This document shows positions 1 to 7,885 of a stretch of DNA of 64,000 bases, in pieces (positions within the stretch are counted from its first letter, which is position 1; every line of letters begins with the position of its first letter). The notes beneath the pieces were generated by a model. It had not been told where the DNA came from. It did not search any database and worked only from the letters and a program-made list of their open reading frames with translations. Both the position numbers and the translations under genes were made by a program. The stretch is taken from the NCBI GenBank assembly GCA_902776565.1, contig CACYQN010000002.1, positions 1 through 64,000 on the forward strand. Reading direction: 5' to 3'. Source of the stretch: an uncultured Bacteroidia bacterium. Lineage in GTDB: Bacteria; Bacteroidota; Bacteroidia; Bacteroidales; ML635J-15.

Positions 1-16
1 ATAAAAAGAAAAATAA

Positions 17-48
17 AAATACACTGTCGGATATCCGACAGTGTATTT
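17..48. terminator. 32-bp perfect palindrome, possible bidirectional terminator
   Basis: The 32 bases are a perfect inverted repeat centred between 32 and 33, with an A-rich run on the left and a T-rich run on the right. This is the layout of a bidirectional intrinsic terminator. A protein-binding palindrome is an alternative. The gene it would terminate lies left of the window. Confidence 0.45.
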
Positions 49-112
49 AATTGTATCTTTGTCCCGTAAAAACCTGTAACGGTTATTTAGGACTAGTCAG
101 AATGATTTCTAA

Positions 113-142
113 TGTAGCATCGCAATGCATTGCGCTGCTACA
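113..142. repeat. REP-like palindrome, TGTAG...CTACA family
   Basis: The outer arms TGTAGCA (113-119) and TGCTACA (136-142) enclose the perfect 14-bp palindrome CGCAATGCATTGCG (121-134). Only one base pair mismatches. The same core occurs in the perfect palindrome at 48373-48400, and related elements lie at 46231-46331, 47251-47286 and 47329-47369, so this belongs to an interspersed palindromic family. Confidence 0.65.
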
Positions 143-189
143 AGAATAACAAAATTGGTTTTTGTTTGATGAAAACAAAAAGAAGTTCG

Positions 190-197
190 TATTTTTG
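190..197 (+). promoter_or_regulatory. Bacteroidota -7 promoter element
   Basis: TATTTTTG matches the TAnnTTTG -7 consensus used by the primary sigma factor of this phylum. It lies about 56 bp upstream of the ATG at 254. Confidence 0.5.
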
Positions 198-253
198 CAG
201 AGAATAATTGCAACAAATATGAATTCAACTAATAAACAATAAAACAAACGAAT

Positions 254-649
254 ATGATAAAAGCAAAATTAAAATTACTATTAATAACCATTGCAATTTG
301 CACAGGTGCCTATAACTGCTCTGCACAAAATGCTGAAAACTTCAAGAAATTCTGGAAATCATACACTTCCGACTCCGTATTCCAGATGGAACGCACAAAA
401 TTTCCGCTTCCGCTCACCTATTATGAATACGACGAAGACAACGAAACCGAAATAACCGAAGACATTGGTGCCGAATTCTGGCTGTTCGACAATTTCGTTG
501 ACGAAAGCTACAAGGCGAGAACCGAAAAGGAAAACGACATGTATATTGTAACCAAGACGGGAATAGAAAACGGCATATACGTAAGATACTACTTTGCAAC
601 AACCGACGGCAAATGGTATTTGGTAAGAATAACAGACTCAAGCAATTAA
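254..649 (+). CDS. Secreted hypothetical protein, DUF4348-like
   Basis: This is a 131-residue protein with an N-terminal signal peptide (residues 1 to about 24, hydrophobic core LLLITIAICTG, ending near CSAQ). The mature part starts with an aromatic/acidic stretch (FKKFWKSYTSDSVFQ) followed by KFPLPL, which resembles Bacteroidota DUF4348 proteins. That assignment is from memory of the motif, not a search. It ends six bases before the AlaX gene, so the two may be co-transcribed, but the products suggest no shared function. No catalytic motif is visible and the function is unknown. Confidence 0.7.
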   Translation: MIKAKLKLLLITIAICTGAYNCSAQNAENFKKFWKSYTSDSVFQMERTKFPLPLTYYEYDEDNETEITEDIGAEFWLFDNFVDESYKARTEKENDMYIVTKTGIENGIYVRYYFATTDGKWYLVRITDSSN

Positions 650-654
650 TTAAC

Positions 655-1128
655 ATGGAAGAACCAACACTCAACGCACACAACAAGGACGAATTTCCGC
701 CAGCACATACCGCCGAACATATACTAAACCAGACAATGGTACGCACTTTCGGCTGTGCACGTTCGCGCATAAACCACATCGAACGCAAGAAAAGCAAATG
801 CAACTACGACCTTGACTTCTGCCCTACCGACGAGAAGATTCGTGCCGTAGAAGCAAAAGTGAATGAAATTATTGCGCAGAACTTGCCTGTCGAAACAAAA
901 TTCGTGTCGCGCAACGAACTGCCTCCGTCAATCGACATCAGCCGTCTGCCCGAAGATGCAAGCGAAACACTACGTCTCGTCTATATCGGCGACTACGACG
1001 TGTGCCCCTGCCTTGGCAACCACGTGAAAAGCACTGCAGAAATCGGCAGTTTCCGTATCACCAGCACAAGCTACAACGACGGGATTTTCAGGATAGTATT
1101 CAGAGTGTCACCAGCAAACGAGGAATAA
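655..1128 (+). CDS. AlaX-like alanyl-tRNA editing protein
   Basis: The product is 157 residues and corresponds to a free-standing tRNA second-additional domain of the AlaX/ThrRS-AlaRS editing family. Such proteins hydrolyse mischarged Ser- or Gly-tRNA(Ala) in trans in the cytoplasm. The two halves of the zinc site are visible: HTAEH (residues 18-22, HxxxH) and CLGNH (119-123, CxxxH). The ATG at 655 was chosen because an in-frame ATG at 613 would overlap the upstream gene and adds residues with no family resemblance. The protein is shorter than AlaX forms that carry a glycine-rich linker, so it is a minimal-domain type. Confidence 0.85.
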   Translation: MEEPTLNAHNKDEFPPAHTAEHILNQTMVRTFGCARSRINHIERKKSKCNYDLDFCPTDEKIRAVEAKVNEIIAQNLPVETKFVSRNELPPSIDISRLPEDASETLRLVYIGDYDVCPCLGNHVKSTAEIGSFRITSTSYNDGIFRIVFRVSPANEE

Positions 1129-1158
1129 AATTTATTTTTTCAAGCAAAAAATTATACT

Positions 1159-1166
1159 TAATTTTG
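1159..1166 (+). promoter_or_regulatory. -7 promoter element upstream of the toxin-antitoxin pair
   Basis: TAATTTTG matches TAnnTTTG. It lies 71 bp before the toxin ATG at 1237 and could drive the toxin, antitoxin-protease and methyltransferase genes together. Confidence 0.5.
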
Positions 1167-1236
1167 TGGCAGAAATTCCACGTTGTAGAATTCATAATAA
1201 ACCATTGAGAACAAGATACTTATAAACAGACGAAAG

Positions 1237-1647
1237 ATGAACATCACGTACACAGACAGCAAAGAAGTTACTGCTTATAAGGATTTTGTATGTTCTCCTA
1301 CAAACCGCGATTCGCAACGTAATTTTCGCAAGTATTTTCCCGCCTCGATTGAGAAACAAGCGGTAAAACTGCATCAACGGCTTGCAGTTATGTTTAATAA
1401 TGCCGCCGACTACAATCGTGTATTCGGGAACACAGACAACCGAATAGAGCGTAAAGACGGACAGCGCGACAACGACAACATTTTATTTAAAACACGAATA
1501 AACGATAGTTACCGTAAATTCTTCAACGTGGTGGAAAACATAGCAGATTTTTCGTTGCTTAAAGTCTGCAACTGGCAAGGAAATTTTGAAATAATAACAG
1601 ATATTCATGTCATTGATGTGAATAAGCACGATTATAAAGGAGTTTGA
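1237..1647 (+). CDS. HigB/RelE-like toxin
   Basis: This 136-residue protein has the C-terminal signature of HigB-type ribosome-dependent mRNA interferases. RINDSYRKF at about 87-95 corresponds to the conserved RI(N/R)DxYR strand, and EIITDIHVIDVNKHDY near the end matches the last strand plus histidine (usually VEIVDYH). It is longer than a typical HigB (about 95 residues) because of an N-terminal extension. It sits three bases upstream of a HigA-like protein, the usual HigB-HigA order. The fold assignment rests on motif reading, and activity is not established. Confidence 0.65.
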   Translation: MNITYTDSKEVTAYKDFVCSPTNRDSQRNFRKYFPASIEKQAVKLHQRLAVMFNNAADYNRVFGNTDNRIERKDGQRDNDNILFKTRINDSYRKFFNVVENIADFSLLKVCNWQGNFEIITDIHVIDVNKHDYKGV

Positions 1648-1650
1648 AAA

Positions 1651-2727
1651 ATGGAAACTTCAACGCAAAAGGCAACGGTAGCCGACCCAATGGCACTTAT
1701 CCCGACAGTCGGTGAGGAATTGAGCGAAATATTTGCGCTCAACGGAAAAAACATTGCCTTGCTCGGAATAAACGACATTGAAAGCAAGGAGACCATTTCT
1801 TCTGACAAACTGCGAAAAGCCGCTGACATTCTTGGCCTTGACAATGAATTTGTTTCCGGGATGCAATTGCTTCAATCGGACTATAAGGAAAAAAAGGAAG
1901 AAAGTAGAGCCGAGTACTCCAAAATGAAAGCATATTACCGAAAACTAAAAAAAGTCGTTCCCCTTCTGCGCGATGAGTTCAACGATGGAATAGACATCCT
2001 CGACGACATTGTACATTTTTTTGGCCAGGAAAACGAGCAGGAAGTATTCGACCTAATCGGACACAAGACGGCAATGTACAGAAGCAAGACCAATAGCGAC
2101 ATTGATGAAATTGCTCTTGCAGCATGGCTCCGTCGCGGTGAAATTGACTACGGCAAAACATCTTCAAACAACCCCGAATATAATAGTTCCGAACTTAAAA
2201 AGTGGATTGAAGAAAAAGAATGGCAAGCGCATATTGACGACCAAAAATATTTCAAGAATCTTCCCGAAAATCTACGTAAATTCGGTGTTGGGCTAGTTCT
2301 GCTACCATATTTGCCAAAAACAGTCTATGGTGCGGTAGAATGGATGGACAATCGCCCTGTTATAATAATCAGTGATAGGGAGCAGGACCTTGCCACCTGT
2401 TGGTTTACACTTTTCCACGAATTAGGGCATATATTACTACATGAAAAAGGACTTACAATTGACGTTACTATCAACGAAAACAATGGAAAGTCCAAAACAA
2501 TGCAACGAGAACGAGAAGCCAACAAGTTTGCCAACGACAAACTATACAATGGTGACAACCTACGCAAATATGTCTTTTTCTTAAAGCAGCATAGCGATAA
2601 AAACATAACGACGGGCGATGTCGCAAAGAAATTCCATGTTCACCCTATGTTTGCTGGATACTGGATGCGCAAAGCACAACTCACCCAATATTCTTTTGAA
2701 AGAGTTTCAATTTCATTTTCTGAATGA
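1651..2727 (+). CDS. HigA-like antitoxin fused to ImmA/IrrE metallopeptidase
   Basis: This 358-residue protein has two parts. Residues 17-80 resemble a degenerate HigA-type helix-turn-helix: IPTVGEELSEIF, then ISSDKLRKAADILGL, where HigA has ITPETALRLERVLG. Residues 150-165 (ALAAWLRRGEI) match the linker typical of HigA-ImmA fusions. Residues 205-300 form an ImmA/IrrE zinc peptidase with FHELGH (HExxH, 256-260) and a downstream acidic segment (QREREANKFAND) that should supply the third ligand. The family cleaves repressors or acts as antitoxin. Here it directly follows a HigB-like toxin. The shortened recognition region suggests weakened or altered DNA binding, which is an inference. Confidence 0.75.
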   Translation: METSTQKATVADPMALIPTVGEELSEIFALNGKNIALLGINDIESKETISSDKLRKAADILGLDNEFVSGMQLLQSDYKEKKEESRAEYSKMKAYYRKLKKVVPLLRDEFNDGIDILDDIVHFFGQENEQEVFDLIGHKTAMYRSKTNSDIDEIALAAWLRRGEIDYGKTSSNNPEYNSSELKKWIEEKEWQAHIDDQKYFKNLPENLRKFGVGLVLLPYLPKTVYGAVEWMDNRPVIIISDREQDLATCWFTLFHELGHILLHEKGLTIDVTINENNGKSKTMQREREANKFANDKLYNGDNLRKYVFFLKQHSDKNITTGDVAKKFHVHPMFAGYWMRKAQLTQYSFERVSISFSE

Positions 2728-3458
2728 CAATGCCAAATAATACCACACAGCACAACGATATTTTCGGACTCTGCCTCAAGGCCTACCAGGAAGGCGACAA
2801 GCGAGCACGCATCACAGTGCGCACCGACATAGCCGAAACAGACTACCTTCCCGCCAGCTACCTTTTCCGCGGATTCGACAAGATGCCGCAACACGAAAAA
2901 ACTGCTCTCCTCGAGGCAAAAGGCAAAGTGCTCGACATTGGTGCCTGCGCAGGTTCGCACTCGTTGTATCTGCAGGAGAATGGCTTCGATGTAACCGCCA
3001 TCGACATATCAGAAGGATGCTGCGAAGTAATGCAGAAACGCGGTGTAAAAAAGGTCGTCTGCAAAAATATCTTCGACTATAACGCCGAAAAATTCGACAC
3101 CATCTTCCTGCTGATGAACGGCATAGGCATGGCAGGAACATTACCAGAACTACCCAAGCTCCTATCCCACCTGAAATCGTTGCTCAACGATGGAGGACAA
3201 ATAATTTTCGACTCGTCGGACCTGCAGTACCTTTACTTGGAAGACGATGGTTCGGTGAATATTCCGCTCGGTGGAAAATATTACGGAGAACTTGTTTACG
3301 ACATTTCGTTCCACAAGCAAAGTTCGGGCAAATTCAACTGGTTCTTCGCCGACCCGTATTCCGTTGAGGATTACGCAGAACAATGCGGACTAAAAATGGA
3401 AATCATACAATTTGGCGAACACTACGACTATTCGGCAAGGCTAACGGTCAATCAATAG
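2724..3458 (+). CDS. Class I SAM-dependent methyltransferase
   Basis: This 244-residue protein has a Rossmann-type methyltransferase core. VLDIGACAGSHS (about 69-80) is motif I for SAM binding, VTAIDIS is the second acidic strand, and FDTIFLLMNGIGM is the post-II/motif IV region. Its start overlaps the stop of the antitoxin-protease gene by ATGA, which implies translational coupling. The substrate cannot be read from sequence. The N-terminal cap (1-60) resembles small-molecule methyltransferases. Its 3' end overlaps the convergent rimO gene by 11 bp. Confidence 0.8.
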   Translation: MTMPNNTTQHNDIFGLCLKAYQEGDKRARITVRTDIAETDYLPASYLFRGFDKMPQHEKTALLEAKGKVLDIGACAGSHSLYLQENGFDVTAIDISEGCCEVMQKRGVKKVVCKNIFDYNAEKFDTIFLLMNGIGMAGTLPELPKLLSHLKSLLNDGGQIIFDSSDLQYLYLEDDGSVNIPLGGKYYGELVYDISFHKQSSGKFNWFFADPYSVEDYAEQCGLKMEIIQFGEHYDYSARLTVNQ

Positions 3459-4740
3459 CCATCCCATACAATTCATATTCCGATGCATCGTCAATCTTGA
3501 CATTTACAAAATCGCCGACCTTGTATTCATCGGAATACGGGAAAAGCACCTCGTTGTCAACTTCCACAGAATCGAACTCGGTACGACCAACAAACATATC
3601 GTCCTCGATATAGTCAATAAGCACACGGAAAGTCTTGCCGACCTTCGCCAGATTTGACTGCAACGAGATTTCCTGCTGGATTTCCATAATACGCTCGGCG
3701 CGTTCGTCCTTCACTTCCTGCGGAACCACATCGCTGAACTCCGATGCAGCAGCCGTGCCGTCCTCCTCCGAATATGTAAACACGCCAAGTCGGTCGAATT
3801 TCTGTTCCTTTACAAATTCCACAAGTTCCTCAAATTCAGCACCGCCCTCGTTTGGAAAACCGACAAGCATTGTGGTGCGGATTACTGCCTCAGGAATTGT
3901 CTTGCGAATCTTGTCGAGAAGCGCAACGGTCTGCTTTTTGTCGCCACCACGGTGCATACCCGTGAGAACCTTATCGGAAATATGCTGCAAAGGAATATCG
4001 ATGTACTTGCAAACCTTTGGATTGTCGCGGATAACATCAAGCAGACGCTCGGGGAACAGGAAAGGATATAGGTAATGCAGACGAATCCATTCGATACCAG
4101 CGATTTCGGACAGACGCTCGACCAGTTCGGGCAACATAAAGCGGCGTTCCATATCGTAGCCGTAATAGCACAAGTCCTGAGCAATGAGAATCAGTTCCTT
4201 TACACCGCTTTTGGCGAGTTGCTCGGCCTCGGCGACAATATCGTCCATCTTGCGCGAAACATATTTGCCCTTGAACAGCGGAATTGCACAGAAAGCGCAG
4301 TTGCGCACGCAACCTTCCGAAATCTTGAGGTAGGCATAATGCCCCCCTGCACTCGACACACGCGAATTTGCCTTGCTTTCGTCCGACTTTTTGCCAAGGA
4401 AAGCAAGAAGTTCGTCAATATTGTAGTTGCCGCACATAAAATCGACCTCGGGCAGTTCGGCCTTCAAGTCATCGTAGTAGCGAGCCGACAAGCATCCGAA
4501 CACGACAATCTTCTTCAGCTTCGATGTTTCCTTCTCCCCTGCCAATTTCAGAATCGCATTTATCGACTCCTCCTTGGCATCGTTAATGAAACCGCAGGTA
4601 TTTACAAAAGCAATTTCCGCATCGGTACATTCCGAATCAAACACAACCTCGTAGCCGTTTGCCACAAGCTGAGCAGCAAGTTTCTCCGAATCGACAAGAT
4701 TCTTCGAGCACCCCATCGTAACTATATTGACCTTCGACAT
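3448..4740 (-). CDS. rimO: Ribosomal protein uS12 methylthiotransferase RimO
   Basis: RimO is a radical-SAM enzyme that adds a methylthio group to the conserved aspartate of ribosomal protein S12. The 430-residue protein has the N-terminal UPF0004 domain with its cluster cysteines (GCSKNLVDSE near residue 10, NTCGFINDAKEE), a radical-SAM domain with CVRNCAFC (CxxxCxxC, about residue 145) in ISEGCVRNC, and a C-terminal TRAM domain. Length and domain order are normal for the family. RimO is preferred over MiaB because of the GCSKNLVDSE signature. A TATCTTTG promoter element lies 17 bp upstream of the start. Confidence 0.95.
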   Translation of the reverse strand: MSKVNIVTMGCSKNLVDSEKLAAQLVANGYEVVFDSECTDAEIAFVNTCGFINDAKEESINAILKLAGEKETSKLKKIVVFGCLSARYYDDLKAELPEVDFMCGNYNIDELLAFLGKKSDESKANSRVSSAGGHYAYLKISEGCVRNCAFCAIPLFKGKYVSRKMDDIVAEAEQLAKSGVKELILIAQDLCYYGYDMERRFMLPELVERLSEIAGIEWIRLHYLYPFLFPERLLDVIRDNPKVCKYIDIPLQHISDKVLTGMHRGGDKKQTVALLDKIRKTIPEAVIRTTMLVGFPNEGGAEFEELVEFVKEQKFDRLGVFTYSEEDGTAAASEFSDVVPQEVKDERAERIMEIQQEISLQSNLAKVGKTFRVLIDYIEDDMFVGRTEFDSVEVDNEVLFPYSDEYKVGDFVNVKIDDASEYELYGMAID

Positions 4741-4756
4741 AGATGAAATTTTTGCG

Positions 4757-4764
4757 CAAAGATA
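4757..4764 (-). promoter_or_regulatory. -7 promoter element of rimO
   Basis: Read on the minus strand, TATCTTTG (TAnnTTTG) lies 17 bp upstream of the rimO ATG, so the leader would be very short. Confidence 0.55.
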
Positions 4765-4787
4765 GGGAAATAGAAGTTAATGGGAAT

Positions 4788-4842
4788 AAAAAAAACGATG
4801 CCAGATTCTGAAACGAGTTCAGAATGAGGGCATCGTTTTTAT
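4788..4842 (-). terminator. Terminator hairpin with nested inverted repeat
   Basis: AAAAACGATGCC (4791-4802) and its exact complement GGCATCGTTTTT (4829-4840) form a 12-bp stem. An inner inverted repeat (ATTCTGAA/TTCAGAAT) sits in the loop. A T-run follows on both strands. On the minus strand it would end transcription coming from fic and the 71-residue gene before rimO. Confidence 0.65.
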
Positions 4843-4847
4843 CACCA

Positions 4848-4930
4848 CACCGACGGCGTAATAAACACTCGCCACGAACCATCGGAAGTACACATTTTAT
4901 TCAAAAGGTGGCTACATAGCCACCAAATCA
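4848..4930 (-). pseudogene. Remnant of a second fic locus (3' end plus operator)
   Basis: Positions 4848-4880 are identical over 33 bp to the 3' end of the intact fic gene at 5273-5305 and still encode WRVFITPSV before a shifted stop. About 26 bp further, 4907-4930 reads GGTGGCTA-CA-TAGCCACC followed by AAATCA. This parallels the palindrome just upstream of intact fic (6365-6388, GGTGGTAA-CA-TTACCACC, AAATCA). A second copy that lost its body but kept both ends explains this arrangement. Origin by internal deletion is an inference. Confidence 0.6.
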
Positions 4931-4979
4931 TATAAAATCTCCTTATGGAAAAATGTAATGTATAGTTACTGCAAACTTC

Positions 4980-5195
4980 TTAATTCAACTTATGAAGGTC
5001 TGTCTTTTGCAACATGTCAAGTTTCTCCTGCGACATTTTACCTGATTCCCAAAGCAAATCGAGTTGTCGTTGTGCTTCGTTTTCATAATAGTCGGCAAGT
5101 ACATCCTGCAACCGTTCTAAATCGTCCTTGGTTTTACAGAATGAAAACATCTGCAATATATGCTTTTGTGCCTCGTTTAAAATCTGTGTTTGCAT
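4980..5195 (-). CDS. Small hypothetical protein downstream of fic
   Basis: This is a 71-residue acidic, probably all-helical protein (ILNEAQKHILQMFSFCKTKDDLERLQDVLADYY..., ending DLHKLN). Similar small proteins with an LQMFSF/DVLxDYY pattern are recalled as common orphan or toxin-antitoxin-associated proteins in Bacteroidota, but no function is known to me. It lies 68 bp downstream of fic on the same strand, between fic and the fic remnant. That position makes an antitoxin or accessory role possible but unproven. Confidence 0.6.
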   Translation of the reverse strand: MQTQILNEAQKHILQMFSFCKTKDDLERLQDVLADYYENEAQRQLDLLWESGKMSQEKLDMLQKTDLHKLN

Positions 5196-5263
5196 AACTC
5201 ATTATTTTAGGACAAAAATAGGACAAATTCTGTTAAACTCAAAAAATACAGCAAATAATTTGC

Positions 5264-6346
5264 TCACAATCGCACCGACGGCGTAATAAACACTCGCCAC
5301 GAACCTTTGCCATCTTTCTCGATATAGCCCTTATCTTGCAACGACTGAAGCATTTTCTGAATAGCAGAACGATTTATGCCGATTTCTTCTTGCAAATAGG
5401 CAAATGTTGCCTGCGGTTCAATTTGCAACTCTCGGAGAATCTTCGCATAACTCGGCGTACGAAAAGCTATGCGCTCGCCGTCGTACCACCACACATTTTC
5501 ATTCTTCTCAGTAACAAACAACACATCATTCTCAAATTCCTGCGCTATAAGTGTTACCATATATTTATAAAATGGTCGTATGGCTTTCAGCGATGCGTGC
5601 GCACCGTCGTATGGGACACTACCGACAATTAAATCAGACTGATGCAAGGCTTCCAAATAATTATGTTTCAACCTGCTACGCACAACAACCATAGGATAGC
5701 CGTGTCGCGACAAAATGTAATTGAACATCAACCTTGCTATACGACCATTGCCATCCTCGAACGGGTGAATGCGAATGTAGCGGTAATGAAACAAAACCGC
5801 CAATTCTACTGGCGACAATTTGCCTTCCGACTCAGCTTTGTTGTACCAATCCACAAGGTCTGCCATCAATGCAGGTGTTTCTTCGGGCGATGCGTACTCA
5901 AATCGGTCACCATAACGAGTAATCACACTATTCGGGCGTGTCTTGTACTGCCCTGCGTGTATGGTATAGCTCGTCTGCCCTCCCCCTGGAAGATTACGGT
6001 AAACAGTATAATCTTCGCGAAGCAAAGTGCGATGCAATGTACGGATAAAGTTCTGTGTCAAAGGTTGCTGCGTTTCCGTAGCCTCGACCAACATCATCTT
6101 TAAGCCCACATTACTTGCTTTCATTTCTTCGCAATCGCGAAAATTAGCCTCACCCGATATTTTTCCAAATAGCAAAAGCAATTCAGTTTGACCATAAGTC
6201 AAGGTATTACCCTCAATATGATTGCTATTGTAATTAAAATCAATGGAAAAGCGACGACTTAATCTGTTCAAGTCGCTTTCCGACAACGGCTGTATCTTCT
6301 GCCATTTCTCCAATGCCGCTTGCAATTTCTTATCTTCTGTTCGCAT
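5264..6346 (-). CDS. Fic family AMPylase, class II, with C-terminal winged helix
   Basis: This 360-residue Fic protein would transfer AMP from ATP to hydroxyl side chains of a target protein. The catalytic motif HPFEDGNGRIAR lies at 194-205, with the canonical histidine and GNGR. The inhibitory helix motif SNHIEG at 41-46 fits (S/T)xxxE(G/N), so this is a class II, intrinsically auto-inhibited Fic. The last ~70 residues (SYAKILRELQ..., INRSAIQKMLQSLQDKGYIE) look like a winged helix that could bind DNA. The promoter region carries a GGTGG/CCACC palindrome. Autoregulation through this palindrome is an inference. The 3' end is duplicated at 4848-4880. Confidence 0.92.
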   Translation of the reverse strand: MRTEDKKLQAALEKWQKIQPLSESDLNRLSRRFSIDFNYNSNHIEGNTLTYGQTELLLLFGKISGEANFRDCEEMKASNVGLKMMLVEATETQQPLTQNFIRTLHRTLLREDYTVYRNLPGGGQTSYTIHAGQYKTRPNSVITRYGDRFEYASPEETPALMADLVDWYNKAESEGKLSPVELAVLFHYRYIRIHPFEDGNGRIARLMFNYILSRHGYPMVVVRSRLKHNYLEALHQSDLIVGSVPYDGAHASLKAIRPFYKYMVTLIAQEFENDVLFVTEKNENVWWYDGERIAFRTPSYAKILRELQIEPQATFAYLQEEIGINRSAIQKMLQSLQDKGYIEKDGKGSWRVFITPSVRL

Positions 6347-6350
6347 ACAT

Positions 6351-6388
6351 TTACCACTATTTTCGGTGGTAACATTACCACCAAATCA
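6351..6388 (-). promoter_or_regulatory. Candidate operator of fic
   Basis: The inverted repeat GGTGGTAA (6365-6372), CA, TTACCACC (6375-6382) is perfect. A further half site TTACCAC lies at 6351-6357, immediately before the fic start. It sits between the promoter element and the ATG, where a repressor would act. A close copy persists at 4907-4924 beside the fic remnant. Confidence 0.55.
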
Positions 6389-6392
6389 GCAA

Positions 6393-6400
6393 CAAAAGTA
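6393..6400 (-). promoter_or_regulatory. -7 promoter element of fic
   Basis: On the minus strand, TACTTTTG fits TAnnTTTG. It lies 47 bp upstream of the fic ATG and just upstream of the candidate operator. Confidence 0.5.
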
Positions 6401-6487
6401 CAATTTATTTTTAATATGCAAGAATTGATAAGAAAATTTTTAGGCAAAAGACTTGGTTCTTTCATTTGAAAACAATAATTCCCGCCA

Positions 6488-6507
6488 CCTGAGTGTCAGT
6501 CGAAGGG
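6488..6507. repeat. Short interspersed motif, inverted copy of 19102-19121
   Basis: In the gene-free stretch 6466-6643, these 20 bases are the reverse complement of 19102-19121 with one difference. The surroundings (a second CTCAG-bearing stretch near 6550-6560) look like a degraded interspersed repeat. Nothing else is recognisable in this gap. Confidence 0.4.
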
Positions 6508-6643
6508 AAGGTAACGAAAATCATTAGAGTACCTTGGCTTCGGCTAACGCTCAGCCTGCGGATTTGTTCAAATACTAAACATTTGTATCATAAGTAATAA
6601 CATTGTCCAAATGAAAGAGCCGTGGACAAAATGTCACCCTCTA

Positions 6644-7885
6644 CTACTCAAATCTCATCGAATCGGCAGGCGTAATCTTCGAAACGATAAACGACGGCAA
6701 TATCATCATCACGACTATCACAACCAAAGTGCCAGCATTAAGCAGCAAAATGTTCACGATGTCCAGATTTATCGGAACAGTTGACACATAGTACGATGCC
6801 GGGTCAAGATGTATAATGCCGAAATAATACTGCAGCACACAAAGCAGAATTCCAATAACATTGCCCCACAGCAACCCTTTGATTGTAAGATAGGAAGCAA
6901 AATACAGGAAAACTTTTCGTACCGAGACATTGGTTGCCCCCATACTTTTCAGAATGCCAATCATGTTCACCCTTTCGAGAATCAGCACCAGCAGTCCCGA
7001 AATCATATTGAAGCCCGTGACGGCAACCATAAGCCCGAGAATTATCCACACGTTCATGTCGAGCAACGACAGCCAGTCGAAAATGCCTGGATATTCCTGC
7101 CGTATGTTTGTGACTTTCAGAATCTCGCCATCGGGATTGTAGGAACAACAAGTTTTCGAAACCTTACGTTCCATCTCATCAAGCTGGTCTATGTCGTCAA
7201 TCTTAACCTCGAAGCCAGAAACTTGTCCGTCCTTCCAGTCGTTGAGCTTGCGCAAATGCTTGATGTCGGCAACGATATACATCTTGTCAAACTCCTCGAG
7301 CTGAGTATTGTATATTCCTTCAACGGTAAATTTCCTCATTCGTGGCGGATTCTGGATGAAATAAGCAGCAAACGAATCACCAACTTTCAAATTTAGCACA
7401 TCGGCGATACTTTTCGACACAAGAACACCGTTTGTCCGTGCTGTATCGTTTATTTTGAGCAGTTTTCCATCGACAAGGTATTCCTCGAAGAACGACCAGT
7501 TGTATTCTTCGTCAACGCCCTTAAACACAACACCTTGCAAATAGTCGGCAGTCTTTACGATTCCAGCCTTCACAATATAGCGGTCAACCGATTTCACACC
7601 ATCCATCTCGCGAAGCGACGACAACCAAGTCTGCTCACCCGAAATCGGAACAGTCTCATACGACGAATTGCTATCGTAGTTAGTTATGCTGATGTGTGCA
7701 CCAAAGCCTATTACCTTGCGCGAAATCTCGTTCTTGAAGCCAGTTACAATTGCGACAGAAACAAGCATCACAGCAAGTCCCACTGCAATTCCAGCCACAG
7801 CAATGCCAAGTATCGAGCGGCTGAATCCGCCCGACCTGCGCTGCTTTAGCACCAGTCGCTTTGCTATGAAAAACTCGTAGTTCAC
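6644..7885 (-). CDS. LolC/E-like ABC transporter permease (FtsX family)
   Basis: This 413-residue inner-membrane protein resembles the permease of the lipoprotein-releasing Lol system. There is a first transmembrane segment at about 22-48 (SILGIAVAGIAVGLAVMLVS), a large periplasmic MacB-like domain (50-260), then three segments near 270-295, 325-350 and 375-400, which is the FtsX topology. The N-terminus FFIAKRLVLKQ is characteristic of Bacteroidota LolE-like proteins. It would partner an ATPase encoded elsewhere. Its start overlaps the upstream DUF4834 gene by 4 bp, and it is the last gene of the asnS-rpoN operon. Confidence 0.88.
   Translation of the reverse strand: MNYEFFIAKRLVLKQRRSGGFSRSILGIAVAGIAVGLAVMLVSVAIVTGFKNEISRKVIGFGAHISITNYDSNSSYETVPISGEQTWLSSLREMDGVKSVDRYIVKAGIVKTADYLQGVVFKGVDEEYNWSFFEEYLVDGKLLKINDTARTNGVLVSKSIADVLNLKVGDSFAAYFIQNPPRMRKFTVEGIYNTQLEEFDKMYIVADIKHLRKLNDWKDGQVSGFEVKIDDIDQLDEMERKVSKTCCSYNPDGEILKVTNIRQEYPGIFDWLSLLDMNVWIILGLMVAVTGFNMISGLLVLILERVNMIGILKSMGATNVSVRKVFLYFASYLTIKGLLWGNVIGILLCVLQYYFGIIHLDPASYYVSTVPINLDIVNILLLNAGTLVVIVVMMILPSFIVSKITPADSMRFE

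Noticed and set aside
1002..1208. 68-codon ORF overlapping the end of the AlaX-like gene
   Set aside because: Alternative frame of a recognised gene, and its tail runs into the toxin promoter.
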